A stretch of DNA of 64,000 nt, taken from Amycolatopsis anabasis. Lineage in GTDB: Bacteria; Actinomycetota; Actinomycetes; Mycobacteriales; Pseudonocardiaceae. The translations under genes were made by a program, and so were the position numbers. The DNA lies in NCBI RefSeq assembly GCF_009765355.1, contig NZ_VTHK01000015.1, positions 103,031-167,030 of the forward strand, given 5' to 3'. Each line of letters starts with the position of its first letter. The first letter of the stretch is position 1. The notes beneath the pieces are model-generated. The model ran no database searches and was not told the origin of the DNA. It worked only from the letters and a program-made list of their open reading frames with translations. Positions 1 through 9,225 of this stretch are shown piece after piece.

Positions 1-2
1 GG

Positions 3-1283
3 TTGACGGCGTTGCGCGAGGTTCTGGACCGGATCGAGCAGGGTTCGAAGCCGATGCGACGGGTCCGGGCGATCATCACGCAGATGACCGCGCTGGAGAT
101 GTGGCCGGACGACGAACGCGATCTGCTCTTCGAACTCCTGCGCGGGGTGGTCGTCCCGGACATCGGCGACATCTACCGGTTCGTGGCCGGCCCGGGGGCG
201 CCCGGCCTGCTCGGGCAGACCACGTTTCCCGAGGTCTTCCTGTTGCTGGAGACGCTGAACGCGGATCCGGACGGCCTGCCCAAACCGCTGGTCTTCGTGG
301 AGTACCTGGCCACCCGTGTCCGGCTGGACCTGGCCTCGGAACTGCGCCGGTGGGCGGATCGGCAGGCGACCCGGTTCGGCGTGGTCAACGAACTGCAGGC
401 GGTGCGCCGGAAGTTCGTGCACGTGCCGATGCCCGCGCCGCCGCCGCGATCCCAGGCGTACCTGGTGCTGCTGCTGCAACTGGACGGGCCGTCGGGGGAT
501 CGTTTCCGGCTGTCCCACTGGACCCAGCTGGACGTGACGCAGGGCTGGTATCCCGAGCACGGCCCCGATTTCGTCGGCCCCCTGGACGAGATCAAATACC
601 GGGTCGCGGAACTGGCCGAGGCGACCGAGGCCAACTGGGCGCAGTACGAACCGGAGATCTGCGTCGAATTCGTTCTTTCGAGTGATTTGCTCAACCTGGA
701 CGTGGACCAGTGGCAGTGGGAGACCGATTCATCGGTACCGGAACCGGTCGGCTGCCGGTTCCCGGTCGCCATCCGCAGCCTGGAACGGATGAAGGCCGGG
801 AAATGGCACCGCTCCTGGCGGAGCCGGTGGAAGGAGCTCAATCACCAGCTGGAAGAGGACGGAACGATCGCGGTCGAGTCGAACTACTGCCACCCGGCCC
901 GCGACGAGGACGGCCTGCGCACCCTGACTTCGGTGTTCGCCCGGGAAGGCCGGCTGGTCTCCCTGGTCCTCGGCGAACCGCCGGCGGGTGACGGCACCGG
1001 GCGCGATCAGGTGCTCGTCGGGCTGCGGGCGGGAATCCCGGTGATCTTCTGGCACCGCCAGGACTGCCGGTTGGCGGAGTTCACCCAGACGGTGGCCAAG
1101 CTGCTGCACGAGGAGGCGCCCGGCAACGTGCTGGAGCGCGTCCGGTACGTCCGGGCCAACGCGTTCGAGGGCGGGCCGGACACCGCGCACGTCGGCAACC
1201 ACCTGACCGTGTTGTGGGACGACCCGGAGCGGGTGGTCGTGCCGCGGGATCCCGCGCCGCCCGAGGGGGTGGTCCGCACATGA
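3..1283 (+). CDS. VMAP-C domain protein of a vWA-MoxR-associated conflict system (5' end outside the window)
   Basis: About 426 residues are visible. The frame is open to the left edge and the TTG at 3 is not preceded by a visible ribosome binding site, so the true N-terminus probably lies outside the window. The C-terminal half has the pattern of the vWA-MoxR-associated protein C-terminal domain: an LVLLLQLDG strand near residue 155, a WxWE-type segment near residue 240, and the ending VIFWHRQDC followed by a helix and HVGNHLTVLWDDPER. In such systems VMAP is thought to act as a hub or effector adaptor beside a MoxR ATPase and a vWA protein. Both partners follow here through ATGA overlaps, which is the strongest support. 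The effector domain would be in the missing N-terminus. The family call is moderately sure; the biochemical role is inferred. Confidence 0.72.
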   Translation: MTALREVLDRIEQGSKPMRRVRAIITQMTALEMWPDDERDLLFELLRGVVVPDIGDIYRFVAGPGAPGLLGQTTFPEVFLLLETLNADPDGLPKPLVFVEYLATRVRLDLASELRRWADRQATRFGVVNELQAVRRKFVHVPMPAPPPRSQAYLVLLLQLDGPSGDRFRLSHWTQLDVTQGWYPEHGPDFVGPLDEIKYRVAELAEATEANWAQYEPEICVEFVLSSDLLNLDVDQWQWETDSSVPEPVGCRFPVAIRSLERMKAGKWHRSWRSRWKELNHQLEEDGTIAVESNYCHPARDEDGLRTLTSVFAREGRLVSLVLGEPPAGDGTGRDQVLVGLRAGIPVIFWHRQDCRLAEFTQTVAKLLHEEAPGNVLERVRYVRANAFEGGPDTAHVGNHLTVLWDDPERVVVPRDPAPPEGVVRT

Positions 1284-2341
1284 ACAGCAACGGTGACGGG
1301 AAACCGGTCGACCTGAGCACCCCCGCGGACTGGCGGGTGTACCGCGGCACCGGATGGCCCTCCGGGGAGGGCACGCCCCGGCTGCCCGAGGCCCCGCCCT
1401 GGCGCCGGTTCGGCGGGGAGGGCGCCGCGGACCGGCCCGCCGACGACGGCGGCGAGAGCGATCGCCGGATCGGCAAGATGCGGAACAACGGGCGGCGGCC
1501 CTACCGCGGTGAGGTCGCGATGGTCAACGCGGCGCTGTACCTGCGGCGGCCGCTGCTGGTGACCGGGCGACCCGGCACCGGGAAGTCCTGCCTGGCCTAC
1601 CTGATCGCCCGGGAACTGGGGCTCGGTCCGGTGCTGCGGTGGCCGATCACCAGCCGCAGCACGCTCAAGGACGGGCTGTACCTGTACGACGCGATCGGGC
1701 GCGTGCAGGACGCCGGCGCCCGCGGGGAGGGTCCCGGGGCGCCGGACATCGGCGACTACGTGCACCTGGGCCCGCTCGGGACCGCGCTGTTGCCGTACGA
1801 CACGCCTCGGGTCCTGCTGATCGACGAGCTGGACAAGAGCGACATCGATCTGCCGAACGATCTGCTGAACGTCTTCGAAGAAGGGGAGTACGACATCCCG
1901 GAGCTGGTCCGGCTGGCGAAGCGGCAGTCCGAGGTCTCGGTGCTCACCCACGACCGGCACGGCAGCGCGATGGTGCGCGACGGGGTGGTCCGGTGCCGGT
2001 CGTTCCCCATAGTGATCATCACCAGCAACGGGGAGCGCGAGTTTCCACCGGCGTTCCTCCGGCGCTGCCTCAACTTCCGGGTGGAGCCGCCGGACTTCGA
2101 GCAGCTCGGCGCGATGGTGGCGGCCCAGTTCGGCGGTGCGGACAAGGTCGACATCGCCCGGTTGATCCAGGACTTCCTGGAGCGCAGCGCGGAACTCGGC
2201 GGCCTGGCGTCGGATCAGTTGCTCAACGCCGTGCACCTGGCCACCGAACTGGCCACCTCGGGCGCCTACCAGAGCGACGACGAGTGGAAGGATCTGCTCA
2301 AGGCCATCTGGCATCCCTTGTCCACCACGGAGCCGGGATGA
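1280..2341 (+). CDS. MoxR-type AAA+ ATPase
   Basis: A 353-residue AAA+ ATPase with Walker A GRPGTGKS at residues 96-103 and Walker B LLIDE at residues 179-183, followed by LDKSDIDLPNDLLNVFEEG and ITSNGEREFPPAFLRRC, the sensor-1/arginine-finger region typical of MoxR ATPases. The start is the ATG at 1280, which overlaps the stop of the VMAP gene (ATGA). An in-frame upstream start at 1214 would run deep into that gene and is less likely. MoxR proteins usually remodel or activate a vWA partner, and the next gene carries a vWA-like MIDAS. The three genes therefore read as one translationally coupled VMAP-MoxR-vWA module. Confidence 0.9.
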   Translation: MNSNGDGKPVDLSTPADWRVYRGTGWPSGEGTPRLPEAPPWRRFGGEGAADRPADDGGESDRRIGKMRNNGRRPYRGEVAMVNAALYLRRPLLVTGRPGTGKSCLAYLIARELGLGPVLRWPITSRSTLKDGLYLYDAIGRVQDAGARGEGPGAPDIGDYVHLGPLGTALLPYDTPRVLLIDELDKSDIDLPNDLLNVFEEGEYDIPELVRLAKRQSEVSVLTHDRHGSAMVRDGVVRCRSFPIVIITSNGEREFPPAFLRRCLNFRVEPPDFEQLGAMVAAQFGGADKVDIARLIQDFLERSAELGGLASDQLLNAVHLATELATSGAYQSDDEWKDLLKAIWHPLSTTEPG

Positions 2342-5300
2342 GCCGGCCGGCCGCCGACGGGAACCCCGTGCCGCCCCCTTTCGCGGCACGGGTGGATTCC
2401 CTTGTGCTGCAACACTCCGAGCCCGCTCACCCGGCTGCGGAGCGGATCGGCACCGAGGATCTGGACTGGCGGGAGGTGCGGGACGCGCTGTGGCTGGCGC
2501 GTTCGCTGCGCCCGCCGGGGGAAACGCCAATGCCGCCGGAACCTCCGCCGGAGCCACCGGTGGCCGGGACCACCGCGGAACCGGAATATCCGGCGGAGGA
2601 GCCGGGGGAACCCGGGGAAACCGACGGCGCCGAGAGCCGGGCCGCCACGGACGCCCAGGACGGCGGACCCGGGGTGGCGGCGCGGAAATGGCAGAACTGG
2701 ACGGTCGGCGCCCCGAAGCGGGCACGGGCGGTCGAGGCCGAGGCCGGAATGGCCGAGCAGACCGCGCCGCTGGCCTGGCCGACGGTGCCGGACCTGCCGG
2801 ACTCGCGGCTGATCGCGCGGTCGTTGCGGCCGTTCAACAAGACTTCGCCCTCCCCGTGGCGCCAGGTGCTCGACGAGGAGGGCACCGCGGACCGCGCCGC
2901 GCAGGACCGGATGTGGATTCCCCAGTGGCGGCCGGCGCCGTGGCACCGGTTCGAGGTCGTGCTGGTGGTGGACACCTCGGCGTCGATGGAGATCTGGCGG
3001 CACACCGTGAGCGAGTTCCGCGCGGTGCTGGAACGCCAGGGCGCGTTCCGGAACGTGCGCACCTGCGTGCTCGACTGCGATCAGCCCGACGACGACAAAC
3101 TCGTGCTGCGGTGCGAGGGGCCCAGCGGGATGACCCGGAACTGGCGCGACCTGGTGGACACCACCGGGCGGCGGATCGTGCTGGTGCTGACCGACGCGGT
3201 CGGCCCGGCCTGGCGCGCCGGCGCGGCGACCCGGCTCACCGCGAAATGGGCGAAGGTCATGCCGGTCGCGCTGGTGCACATGCTGCCGCAGCGGTTGTGG
3301 CACTGGGGCGCGCTGTCCCCGCACCGGCTCCGGCTGAGCGCGGCCGCGCCCGGGGTGGCGAACGCGGAACTGCGGGTGGAGACCCCGCACCGGTTGCCGC
3401 TCGCCGATCCGGGAAACGGCGTGGTGGTCCCGGTGCTCGGTCTCGCCCCGGAATGGCTGTCGAGCTGGGCGGGGCTGGTGACCGGGCTGCGCATGGGGCG
3501 GGTGGAGCTGACCGCGGTGCGGGTCCGCCCGGATCACGATCTCGAGGCGGAATCCGCGGAACTGGACGAGAAACTGCCCGAGCCGGACACCCCGCGCGGG
3601 CGGGTGCTGCGGTTCCGGACGATCGCGTCGGTGCAGGCGTTCCAGCTCGCCGGATTGCTGGCCGCGGCGCCGCTGAACATGCCGATGATGCAACTGGTGC
3701 AACGGGTGCTGCTGCCGGGGTCGAGCCTGGCCACCCTGGCCGAAGTGCTCCTCGGCGGCCTGCTGCGGCGGACCGAGCGGCGCGCGGCCGCCGATGACTC
3801 CACCGCGGTGGCCTACGAATTCCACGACGGGGTGCGCGAGGAATTGCTGGCGCGGGAGCGCCGGGACAACACCGTGCGGGTCGCCCGCATCATTTCCGAA
3901 CACTCCGGCCGGGCGTCCGCGGTGCTGCGCAACTTCCGGGACGCCCTCGGCGATCCGGACAGCACCGATCTCCCCGAGGTGTCCGAGGAGAATCTGCCGC
4001 ATCTGCGCGTCCAGGAAGCCGTCTTCCGGGCGCTGAGCGGTCGTTATTCAAAACGTGGTCAGCGGCTCCGGCGACGGATTGTTCAGGCCGATCCCAAAGC
4101 CGGAGTGATCCACGCTACAGTAGGCGCGAGCGGCGCCTCTGAATCGGTACAGAAATCGGTTCAGCCTACCGGGCGGCCGTCGCCAGGCGTACCCGATTCG
4201 GCTGAGGATTTTTCGTTGACCGCAACAGAACTACCGTCCACACCCGGTGTCGAACACGCTCCGGGCTCATCCGGAGGAGACGAAGTGAGCACGCCTGTTT
4301 CCCCATTGTCGGTAGAAGTCAGGCGCAGTGGCGCGAGTCAGCCGCAGATCTGGGGCGCCATTCCGCTGCGCAATCCGGACTTCGTCGGCCGCGAGGATTT
4401 GCTGGAACGATTGCGGGACCGGCTGCAGACGCCGGGTACCACGGCGGTGCTTCCGGAGGCGCTGCACGGGATGGGCGGTGTGGGCAAATCCCAGACCGTC
4501 GTCGAATACATCTACCAGCACGCCGGTGAGTACGACGTGATCTGGTGGATTCCGGCCGAGCATTCCGCGCAGATCCGAAGCAGTTTCGTGGAGCTGGCGA
4601 AGAAGATCGGGGTGTCCGCGGCCGGTTCGGCGGAGACCGCGGTCCCCGCCGTCCTCGAGGCGTTGCGCAAGGGCGAACCGTTCAGCCGGTGGCTCCTGGT
4701 CTTCGACAACGCCGACCGCCCGGAAGCGGTGAGCCAGTTCTTCCCGGCCGGGTCCGGGCACATCGTGGTCACCTCCCGCAACTCGCAGTGGGCCGGGGTC
4801 GCGCGCACGGTCGAGGTCGACCTGTTCACCCGCGAGGAGAGCAAGGAACTGCTGCGCCGCCGCGGCGGGGAGATCAGCGACGAGGACGCCGACCAACTGG
4901 CCTCGGTGCTCGGCGACCTGCCGCTGGCCATCGAACAGGCCGCGTCCTGGCGCGCCCAGACCGGGATGCCCACCGACGAGTACGTGCAACTGCTGGAGCA
5001 GAACCGCACCGAACTGCTGGAGACCGGCGCGCCGTCGGACTACCGGCTGCCGGTGGCGGCGGCCTGGAACGTGCCGCTGTCCCGCCTGCGCGCCGAGCAT
5101 CCGGCCGCGCTGGAACTGCTGCAGCTGTGCGCCTTCTTCGGACCGGAGCCGATTTCGCGAAGCCTGTTCACCGGGGTGCGCGACGCGCCGGTGCCGGACG
5201 CGCTGAACGAGGCGTTCCGCGACCCGATCAAGCTCAACCGCGCGGTCCGCGAGATCAGCCGGTACAGCCTGGCGAAGATCGACTACCGCACCAACACGTT

Positions 5301-6819
5301 CCAGTTGCACCGCCTGGTGCAGGCCGTGCTGAAGAACCAGTTGAGCGACGAGGACCAGGACCGGATGCGGCACGCGGTGCACATCCTCCTGGTCAACGGC
5401 GACCCGGGCGACCCGGAGGCCACCCCGAACTGGCCGCGGTACGCCGAACTGCTCCCGCACATGACCACGTCGCTGGCGCTGCACTGCCGGGACCCGTGGG
5501 TCCGGACCCTGATCATCAACCTGGTCCGGTACCTGCTCAACGCCGGGGACTTCGCCGGGGCCCGGGACGTCGCGCAGCGCGGGCTCGAGGTCTGGCGGGA
5601 GAACTTCGGCGAGAACGAGGAGAACACCCTCGGCCTGGCCCGCCTGTGCGGGGTCTCGCTGCGGCGGATGGGCCGGATCAACGAGGCGCAGGAACTCAAC
5701 CAGCGGACCTTCGACCTGCTGCGGGACCGGCTCGGCGAGGACCACGAGGCCGTGCTGCGCATGGGTGACACCGTGGCCGCGGACTTCCGGTCGCAGGGCC
5801 TGTTCCACCGGGAGATGGAGACCCAGAAGGACGTCTTCGAGCGCGCCCGGGTCATCCTCGGCGACGACGATCCGGCCACTCTGGAGTACGCCACGAACCT
5901 GGCGGGCTGCCTGCGGCTGGTCGGCGACTTCTTCGAGGCGCGCAGGCTCGACGAGGACACCTTGCAGCGCAACGCTTTCGTGCTCGGGGAGAACCACCGG
6001 ACCACGCTGCTCACGCTCAACGCCGTCGCCCTCGACCGGCGCGAGTGCGGGCTGTACGTCGAGGCGGCGCGGCTGCAGGAGGACACCCTCAACCGGCAGC
6101 GGGTGATCCTGGGCGAGGACCACCCGAACACGATCGGCGGAATCCGCAACCTCGCCGTCGCCAAGCGGAAGGCGGGCCTGCACGAGGACGCGCGGAACCT
6201 CGCCGAGGAATGCCTCGACCGGTACCGGCGGCGGTACGGCGACGGGAGCCTGGACACCGTCACCGCGATGATGGGGCTGGCCGCGGACCTGCGGCACGGC
6301 GGCGAGCTGACCAAGTCGCGCGATCTGGCCGAGCGCAGTTTCGAGCTGTTCGGCGAGATCCGGGGCAAGCAGCACCCCTTCACCCTGATCGCCGCGTCCA
6401 ACCTGGCCGTGACGCTGCGGCTGATGGGACGGGTGGACGCGGCCCAGGAGATCAACAAGTCGGTGTACCAAGGGCTGCGCGAGAACCTCGGCGCCGACCA
6501 CCCGTTCACCCTGGTGGTCGCGACGAACCTGGCCAGCGATCTCGCCGAGGTGGGCGAGGTCGCCGAGGCGGGCGAGATGGACGAGGACACCCTGGAGCGG
6601 TCGGAGCGGGTGCTGGGCGCCCGGCACCCGTCGACCCTGGCCGTGGCCCTCAACCGCTCCCTGGATCTCAACCAGCTCGGCCGCAGCGACGAGGCGGCGA
6701 TCCTGCACACCAAGACCACCAGCAGCTTCCGCGAGGTGCTCGGCGCCGAACACCCGGCCACGGTTTCCGCCGAACGCCTGGTCCGCGCCGACTGCGACAC
6801 CGACACCATGCAGCTCTAG
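2338..6819 (+). CDS. fxsT: SAV_2336/vWA-like, NB-ARC and TPR protein (FxSxx-COOH-system tetratricopeptide type)
   Basis: A 1,493-residue multidomain STAND protein. The N-terminus has the SAV_2336-type helix WREVRDALWLA (residues 44-54), then a Pro/Glu-rich linker. A vWA-like fold carries the MIDAS VVDTSASM near residue 212. After a linker poor in domains (about 590-690) comes an NB-ARC NTPase with P-loop GMGGVGKS (711-718) and Walker B LLVFDN near 786. From about 1,080 to the end there are roughly nine 42-residue kinesin-light-chain-type TPRs with the GEDHP..T signature. This order is that of the FxSxx-COOH system tetratricopeptide protein. The ATG at 2338 overlaps the MoxR stop. The vWA part fits as the MoxR client, and NB-ARC plus TPR suggests a sensor or scaffold switch. 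The symbol is by family resemblance only. Confidence 0.85.
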   Translation: MSRPAADGNPVPPPFAARVDSLVLQHSEPAHPAAERIGTEDLDWREVRDALWLARSLRPPGETPMPPEPPPEPPVAGTTAEPEYPAEEPGEPGETDGAESRAATDAQDGGPGVAARKWQNWTVGAPKRARAVEAEAGMAEQTAPLAWPTVPDLPDSRLIARSLRPFNKTSPSPWRQVLDEEGTADRAAQDRMWIPQWRPAPWHRFEVVLVVDTSASMEIWRHTVSEFRAVLERQGAFRNVRTCVLDCDQPDDDKLVLRCEGPSGMTRNWRDLVDTTGRRIVLVLTDAVGPAWRAGAATRLTAKWAKVMPVALVHMLPQRLWHWGALSPHRLRLSAAAPGVANAELRVETPHRLPLADPGNGVVVPVLGLAPEWLSSWAGLVTGLRMGRVELTAVRVRPDHDLEAESAELDEKLPEPDTPRGRVLRFRTIASVQAFQLAGLLAAAPLNMPMMQLVQRVLLPGSSLATLAEVLLGGLLRRTERRAAADDSTAVAYEFHDGVREELLARERRDNTVRVARIISEHSGRASAVLRNFRDALGDPDSTDLPEVSEENLPHLRVQEAVFRALSGRYSKRGQRLRRRIVQADPKAGVIHATVGASGASESVQKSVQPTGRPSPGVPDSAEDFSLTATELPSTPGVEHAPGSSGGDEVSTPVSPLSVEVRRSGASQPQIWGAIPLRNPDFVGREDLLERLRDRLQTPGTTAVLPEALHGMGGVGKSQTVVEYIYQHAGEYDVIWWIPAEHSAQIRSSFVELAKKIGVSAAGSAETAVPAVLEALRKGEPFSRWLLVFDNADRPEAVSQFFPAGSGHIVVTSRNSQWAGVARTVEVDLFTREESKELLRRRGGEISDEDADQLASVLGDLPLAIEQAASWRAQTGMPTDEYVQLLEQNRTELLETGAPSDYRLPVAAAWNVPLSRLRAEHPAALELLQLCAFFGPEPISRSLFTGVRDAPVPDALNEAFRDPIKLNRAVREISRYSLAKIDYRTNTFQLHRLVQAVLKNQLSDEDQDRMRHAVHILLVNGDPGDPEATPNWPRYAELLPHMTTSLALHCRDPWVRTLIINLVRYLLNAGDFAGARDVAQRGLEVWRENFGENEENTLGLARLCGVSLRRMGRINEAQELNQRTFDLLRDRLGEDHEAVLRMGDTVAADFRSQGLFHREMETQKDVFERARVILGDDDPATLEYATNLAGCLRLVGDFFEARRLDEDTLQRNAFVLGENHRTTLLTLNAVALDRRECGLYVEAARLQEDTLNRQRVILGEDHPNTIGGIRNLAVAKRKAGLHEDARNLAEECLDRYRRRYGDGSLDTVTAMMGLAADLRHGGELTKSRDLAERSFELFGEIRGKQHPFTLIAASNLAVTLRLMGRVDAAQEINKSVYQGLRENLGADHPFTLVVATNLASDLAEVGEVAEAGEMDEDTLERSERVLGARHPSTLAVALNRSLDLNQLGRSDEAAILHTKTTSSFREVLGAEHPATVSAERLVRADCDTDTMQL

Positions 6820-6848
6820 CGCCCGTCTTCGGTCCTCCGTCGTGGGGC

Positions 6849-6898
6849 GGGTCGTGAGTGTTTGGGCCGGTTGGAACCGGTCTGAACACTCACGACCC
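6849..6898. terminator. Strong hairpin between convergent genes
   Basis: A 14-bp perfect stem, GGGTCGTGAGTGTT at 6849-6862 paired with its complement at 6885-6898, encloses a second inverted repeat (GCCGGTT / AACCGGT). It lies between the stop of the plus-strand TPR gene (6819) and the stop of the minus-strand hydroxylase gene (6931), so it fits a bidirectional terminator. There is no long T tract, as is common in actinomycetes. Confidence 0.75.
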
Positions 6899-6930
6899 CC
6901 AGTTTGACCCATCGGGATCGAAGACAGGGG

Positions 6931-8769
6931 CTAACCAGCCGGTCGGCTCACGACCTGGAGCCGTTCGCCCAGCCAGCGGGCGAGCGGGATCGGGTCGACC
7001 TCGGCGGCGGTCAGGCCGCGGAGGCGTTCGTGCACGGCGACGGTGACGTCCGGCAGCTCGAGGAGCGCGCGGGCCGGGACCGCTTCGCCCCGGGCGCGCA
7101 GGCAGAGGCCGAGCCCGATCCAGGCCTGGCCGTCCGCCGGATCGGCGGCGATGCGTTCGGTGTAGGCGGCGGCCGCCGCGGTGTGGTCGCCCTGGGCGTA
7201 GGCGAGGTCGCCGCGGGGGAGCCGGGTGTGTTCCCGGCTCGCGAGTTGCGCGAACTCGGTCGGGGCCACCGCGTTCGTCTCCAGCAGGGTGGCCCGCGCG
7301 GCATGGTGCACGCGGCGCTGGTTCGGCGTCACCGCGAACTCCGGGAGCCGCGGCGCCGGATGGCCGCGCAGCCACGCCGAGGCCAGCTCGTGGATCGCGC
7401 GGTCGTCGGGGCGCCGGTGGCGCAGCAGCCAACCGGCCCGGTGGTCGGCGGTCACCTCGGTCACCACGTCCAGCAGATCGGCGTCGACGGGGTCAGCCGC
7501 GCAGCGGGCGATCCGGTCACCGGCCACGGCGACGAACGAGCGGCCCAGTTCGGTGAGCCCGGGGGCCCGCGCGAGTTCCGCGAGGGCTTCGCGCACCTGC
7601 GCGCGGCGGTAGGCGAACAGGAACTGCGCCGCCCGCGCCTCCGCCTGGTCGGCCTGCGCACGCTGCGTCCGGTAGAACTCGACCACGCTGGTGAACGCGT
7701 AGACCCCGTGCAGCAGGCCGGTCGAGGGCCGCGGCTCGTCCAGCCAGGGGGCGTAGCAGACCGGGTCCCGGGCGCCCTTGACCAGCACCACCAGGCCCAG
7801 CAACGCGTTGAGCTTGGCGTGCTGGATCTCGTGCACCAGGGTTTCCGCGAGGTGCGGGGCGGATGCCTTGGGGGAAAGGAGAACGGCGCCGAACGCCGAG
7901 GACGCGGAGGCCGCGACGAGCCCGCCCGCCGGATCGGTGGGCACCAGCGTGTTCAGGCAGGCCGCGATCTCGGCGGCGTAGGCGGAATGCCGTTCGGTGA
8001 GGATCCGCCACGCCTCGTCCAGCAGCTTGCCCCATTCCGCGAACTCGCTGCCGCCCAGCCGGGCCGGTGGCAGGGCGGACGAGTATTCCCGGTACGGATC
8101 GGTGTCGTCGACGCGTACCCGCAGCGCGAGGCCCCGCCAGGTGCTGGTGTGCGACCGGGTGGGCCGGAACAGAAAGGTTTCCCCGGACAAGGGGAATGCG
8201 AGCGAGACGGAACCGGCCCGCAGCCGCACCCCGTCCGCGCCGTGCGCCAGCTCCGCCGTCCCCACCGGGAAATCGGTGGGCACCCGGAGCTGCCCGAGGG
8301 TCGGCAGGTTGATCGCCCCGTAGAGGACGGGCACGCGCACCGCGCACGGGACGTTCGCGCGGATCGCCGCGGCCGCCGCCAGCGAATGCAGGTAACCGAT
8401 CTCCGTCCACAGTGGAGTGGGACTGGTTTCCGCGCCGATCAGCCGGGCCACCACGCGAGCGGCCCAGACGCCCACGGTCGGGTACATCAGCACGTCTTCG
8501 GCGATCTCCGGCGCACGCCGGTCGGCCAGGGCGAGTACCCGCCAGGCGTCTTCGGGGCCGGTCAACGGGCCCGCCGCGTCCGGGGCGTCGGCGAGCAGGT
8601 CCAGCAGGGTCCGGAGCAGGAGCTTGCGCCTGCTGTACTCGGCCGAGCGCAGCACCGCCAGCGACTCGGGCGGCACCGGGCCGGCGCAGAGCGCGTGGAA
8701 GACCTCGGACGGCAGCGTATGCCGGTCCAGCCCGTTCGGCGGCCCGGTTCCCGGCTCCTGCCGGGTCAA
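6931..8769 (-). CDS. HExxH-type putative peptide beta-hydroxylase
   Basis: A 612-residue protein with HEIQH at residues 313-317, inside the context TLVHEIQHAKLNALLGL. This is the signature of the HEXXH-motif family found beside or fused to the FxsB radical SAM enzymes, whose members are described as 2-oxoglutarate-dependent peptide beta-hydroxylases. The C-terminal part (from about residue 490) has a TPR-like segment, GDLAYAQGDHTAAAAAYTERI. Its ATG overlaps the stop of the 86-codon upstream gene, which implies translational coupling and a substrate or partner relation. No radical SAM FxsB gene is in the window. Its convergent neighbour is an FxSxx-type TPR protein, so both sides of the 6.85-kb hairpin probably belong to one system. 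A zinc protease is the alternative reading of HExxH but fits the context less well. Confidence 0.75.
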   Translation of the reverse strand: MTRQEPGTGPPNGLDRHTLPSEVFHALCAGPVPPESLAVLRSAEYSRRKLLLRTLLDLLADAPDAAGPLTGPEDAWRVLALADRRAPEIAEDVLMYPTVGVWAARVVARLIGAETSPTPLWTEIGYLHSLAAAAAIRANVPCAVRVPVLYGAINLPTLGQLRVPTDFPVGTAELAHGADGVRLRAGSVSLAFPLSGETFLFRPTRSHTSTWRGLALRVRVDDTDPYREYSSALPPARLGGSEFAEWGKLLDEAWRILTERHSAYAAEIAACLNTLVPTDPAGGLVAASASSAFGAVLLSPKASAPHLAETLVHEIQHAKLNALLGLVVLVKGARDPVCYAPWLDEPRPSTGLLHGVYAFTSVVEFYRTQRAQADQAEARAAQFLFAYRRAQVREALAELARAPGLTELGRSFVAVAGDRIARCAADPVDADLLDVVTEVTADHRAGWLLRHRRPDDRAIHELASAWLRGHPAPRLPEFAVTPNQRRVHHAARATLLETNAVAPTEFAQLASREHTRLPRGDLAYAQGDHTAAAAAYTERIAADPADGQAWIGLGLCLRARGEAVPARALLELPDVTVAVHERLRGLTAAEVDPIPLARWLGERLQVVSRPAG

Positions 8770-9026
8770 CCGGCGATACCCGGCGACCCGGTCGCGGCGA
8801 GCGGCATCCTTCGCTGGCCCTGCACGTCGTCGTAGCTGCCTTCCGCCACCGCCGCGAGCGCGATCTGGATCGCGCTGGTCAGTTCGGGCGCGGAAAGCCG
8901 CCGCAATTCGCCGAGCGTAACCGGGCTCAGGTCGAGCAGTTCCGAACGTATTCCGTGTAATCCCTGACTGGTCACCTGGCCCGCCCCTCTGCGTGTCCCG
9001 GCCGTAACCGGGTGAATACGTTCCAT
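8766..9026 (-). CDS. Small FxsA-like protein, candidate precursor or partner of the HExxH hydroxylase
   Basis: An 86-residue protein if the ATG at 9026 is used. A GTG at 8975 is preceded by AGAGGGG on the minus strand and would give 69 residues, which I consider at least as likely. The core DLSPVTLGELRRLSAPEL followed by TSAIQIALAAV has the spacing of leucines and acidic positions seen in FxSxx-COOH leader peptides. The tail (AEGSYDDVQ... ending SPGIAG) lacks the FxSxx terminus. The stop overlaps the hydroxylase ATG. It may be a modified peptide precursor of a variant class, or a small accessory protein. The existence of the gene is likely; the precursor role is inference. Confidence 0.6.
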   Translation of the reverse strand: MERIHPVTAGTRRGAGQVTSQGLHGIRSELLDLSPVTLGELRRLSAPELTSAIQIALAAVAEGSYDDVQGQRRMPLAATGSPGIAG

Positions 9027-9225
9027 GATGCCGGACTCCGGTACGTGACGAAATACTCCGAGCGCGGATAAATCGGCTGACCGGCGGAGTACCGCGGTGC
9101 TACCGTGCGCCGGAATCCCGGTTACCGGGATGTCGTTGCCCCATTCGTCCGAACGAGGAGTCCCCGAATGCGCCAGTCGTCAGCGGTCTTCAGCACGGAT
9201 CACTCGACGACTCTTCCGGGGACGA

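Noticed and set aside
4267..6912. Long minus-strand open frame of 881 codons opposite the TPR region
   Set aside because: Antisense mirror of a GC-rich gene; the composition is dominated by Val, Gly, Gln, His and Arg, with no domain, and the plus-strand protein is clearly real.
6931..8769. Secreted zinc protease reading of the HExxH protein
   Set aside because: No signal peptide, no downstream Glu or Met-turn signature, and coupling to a small leader-like protein; the peptide-hydroxylase family fits better.
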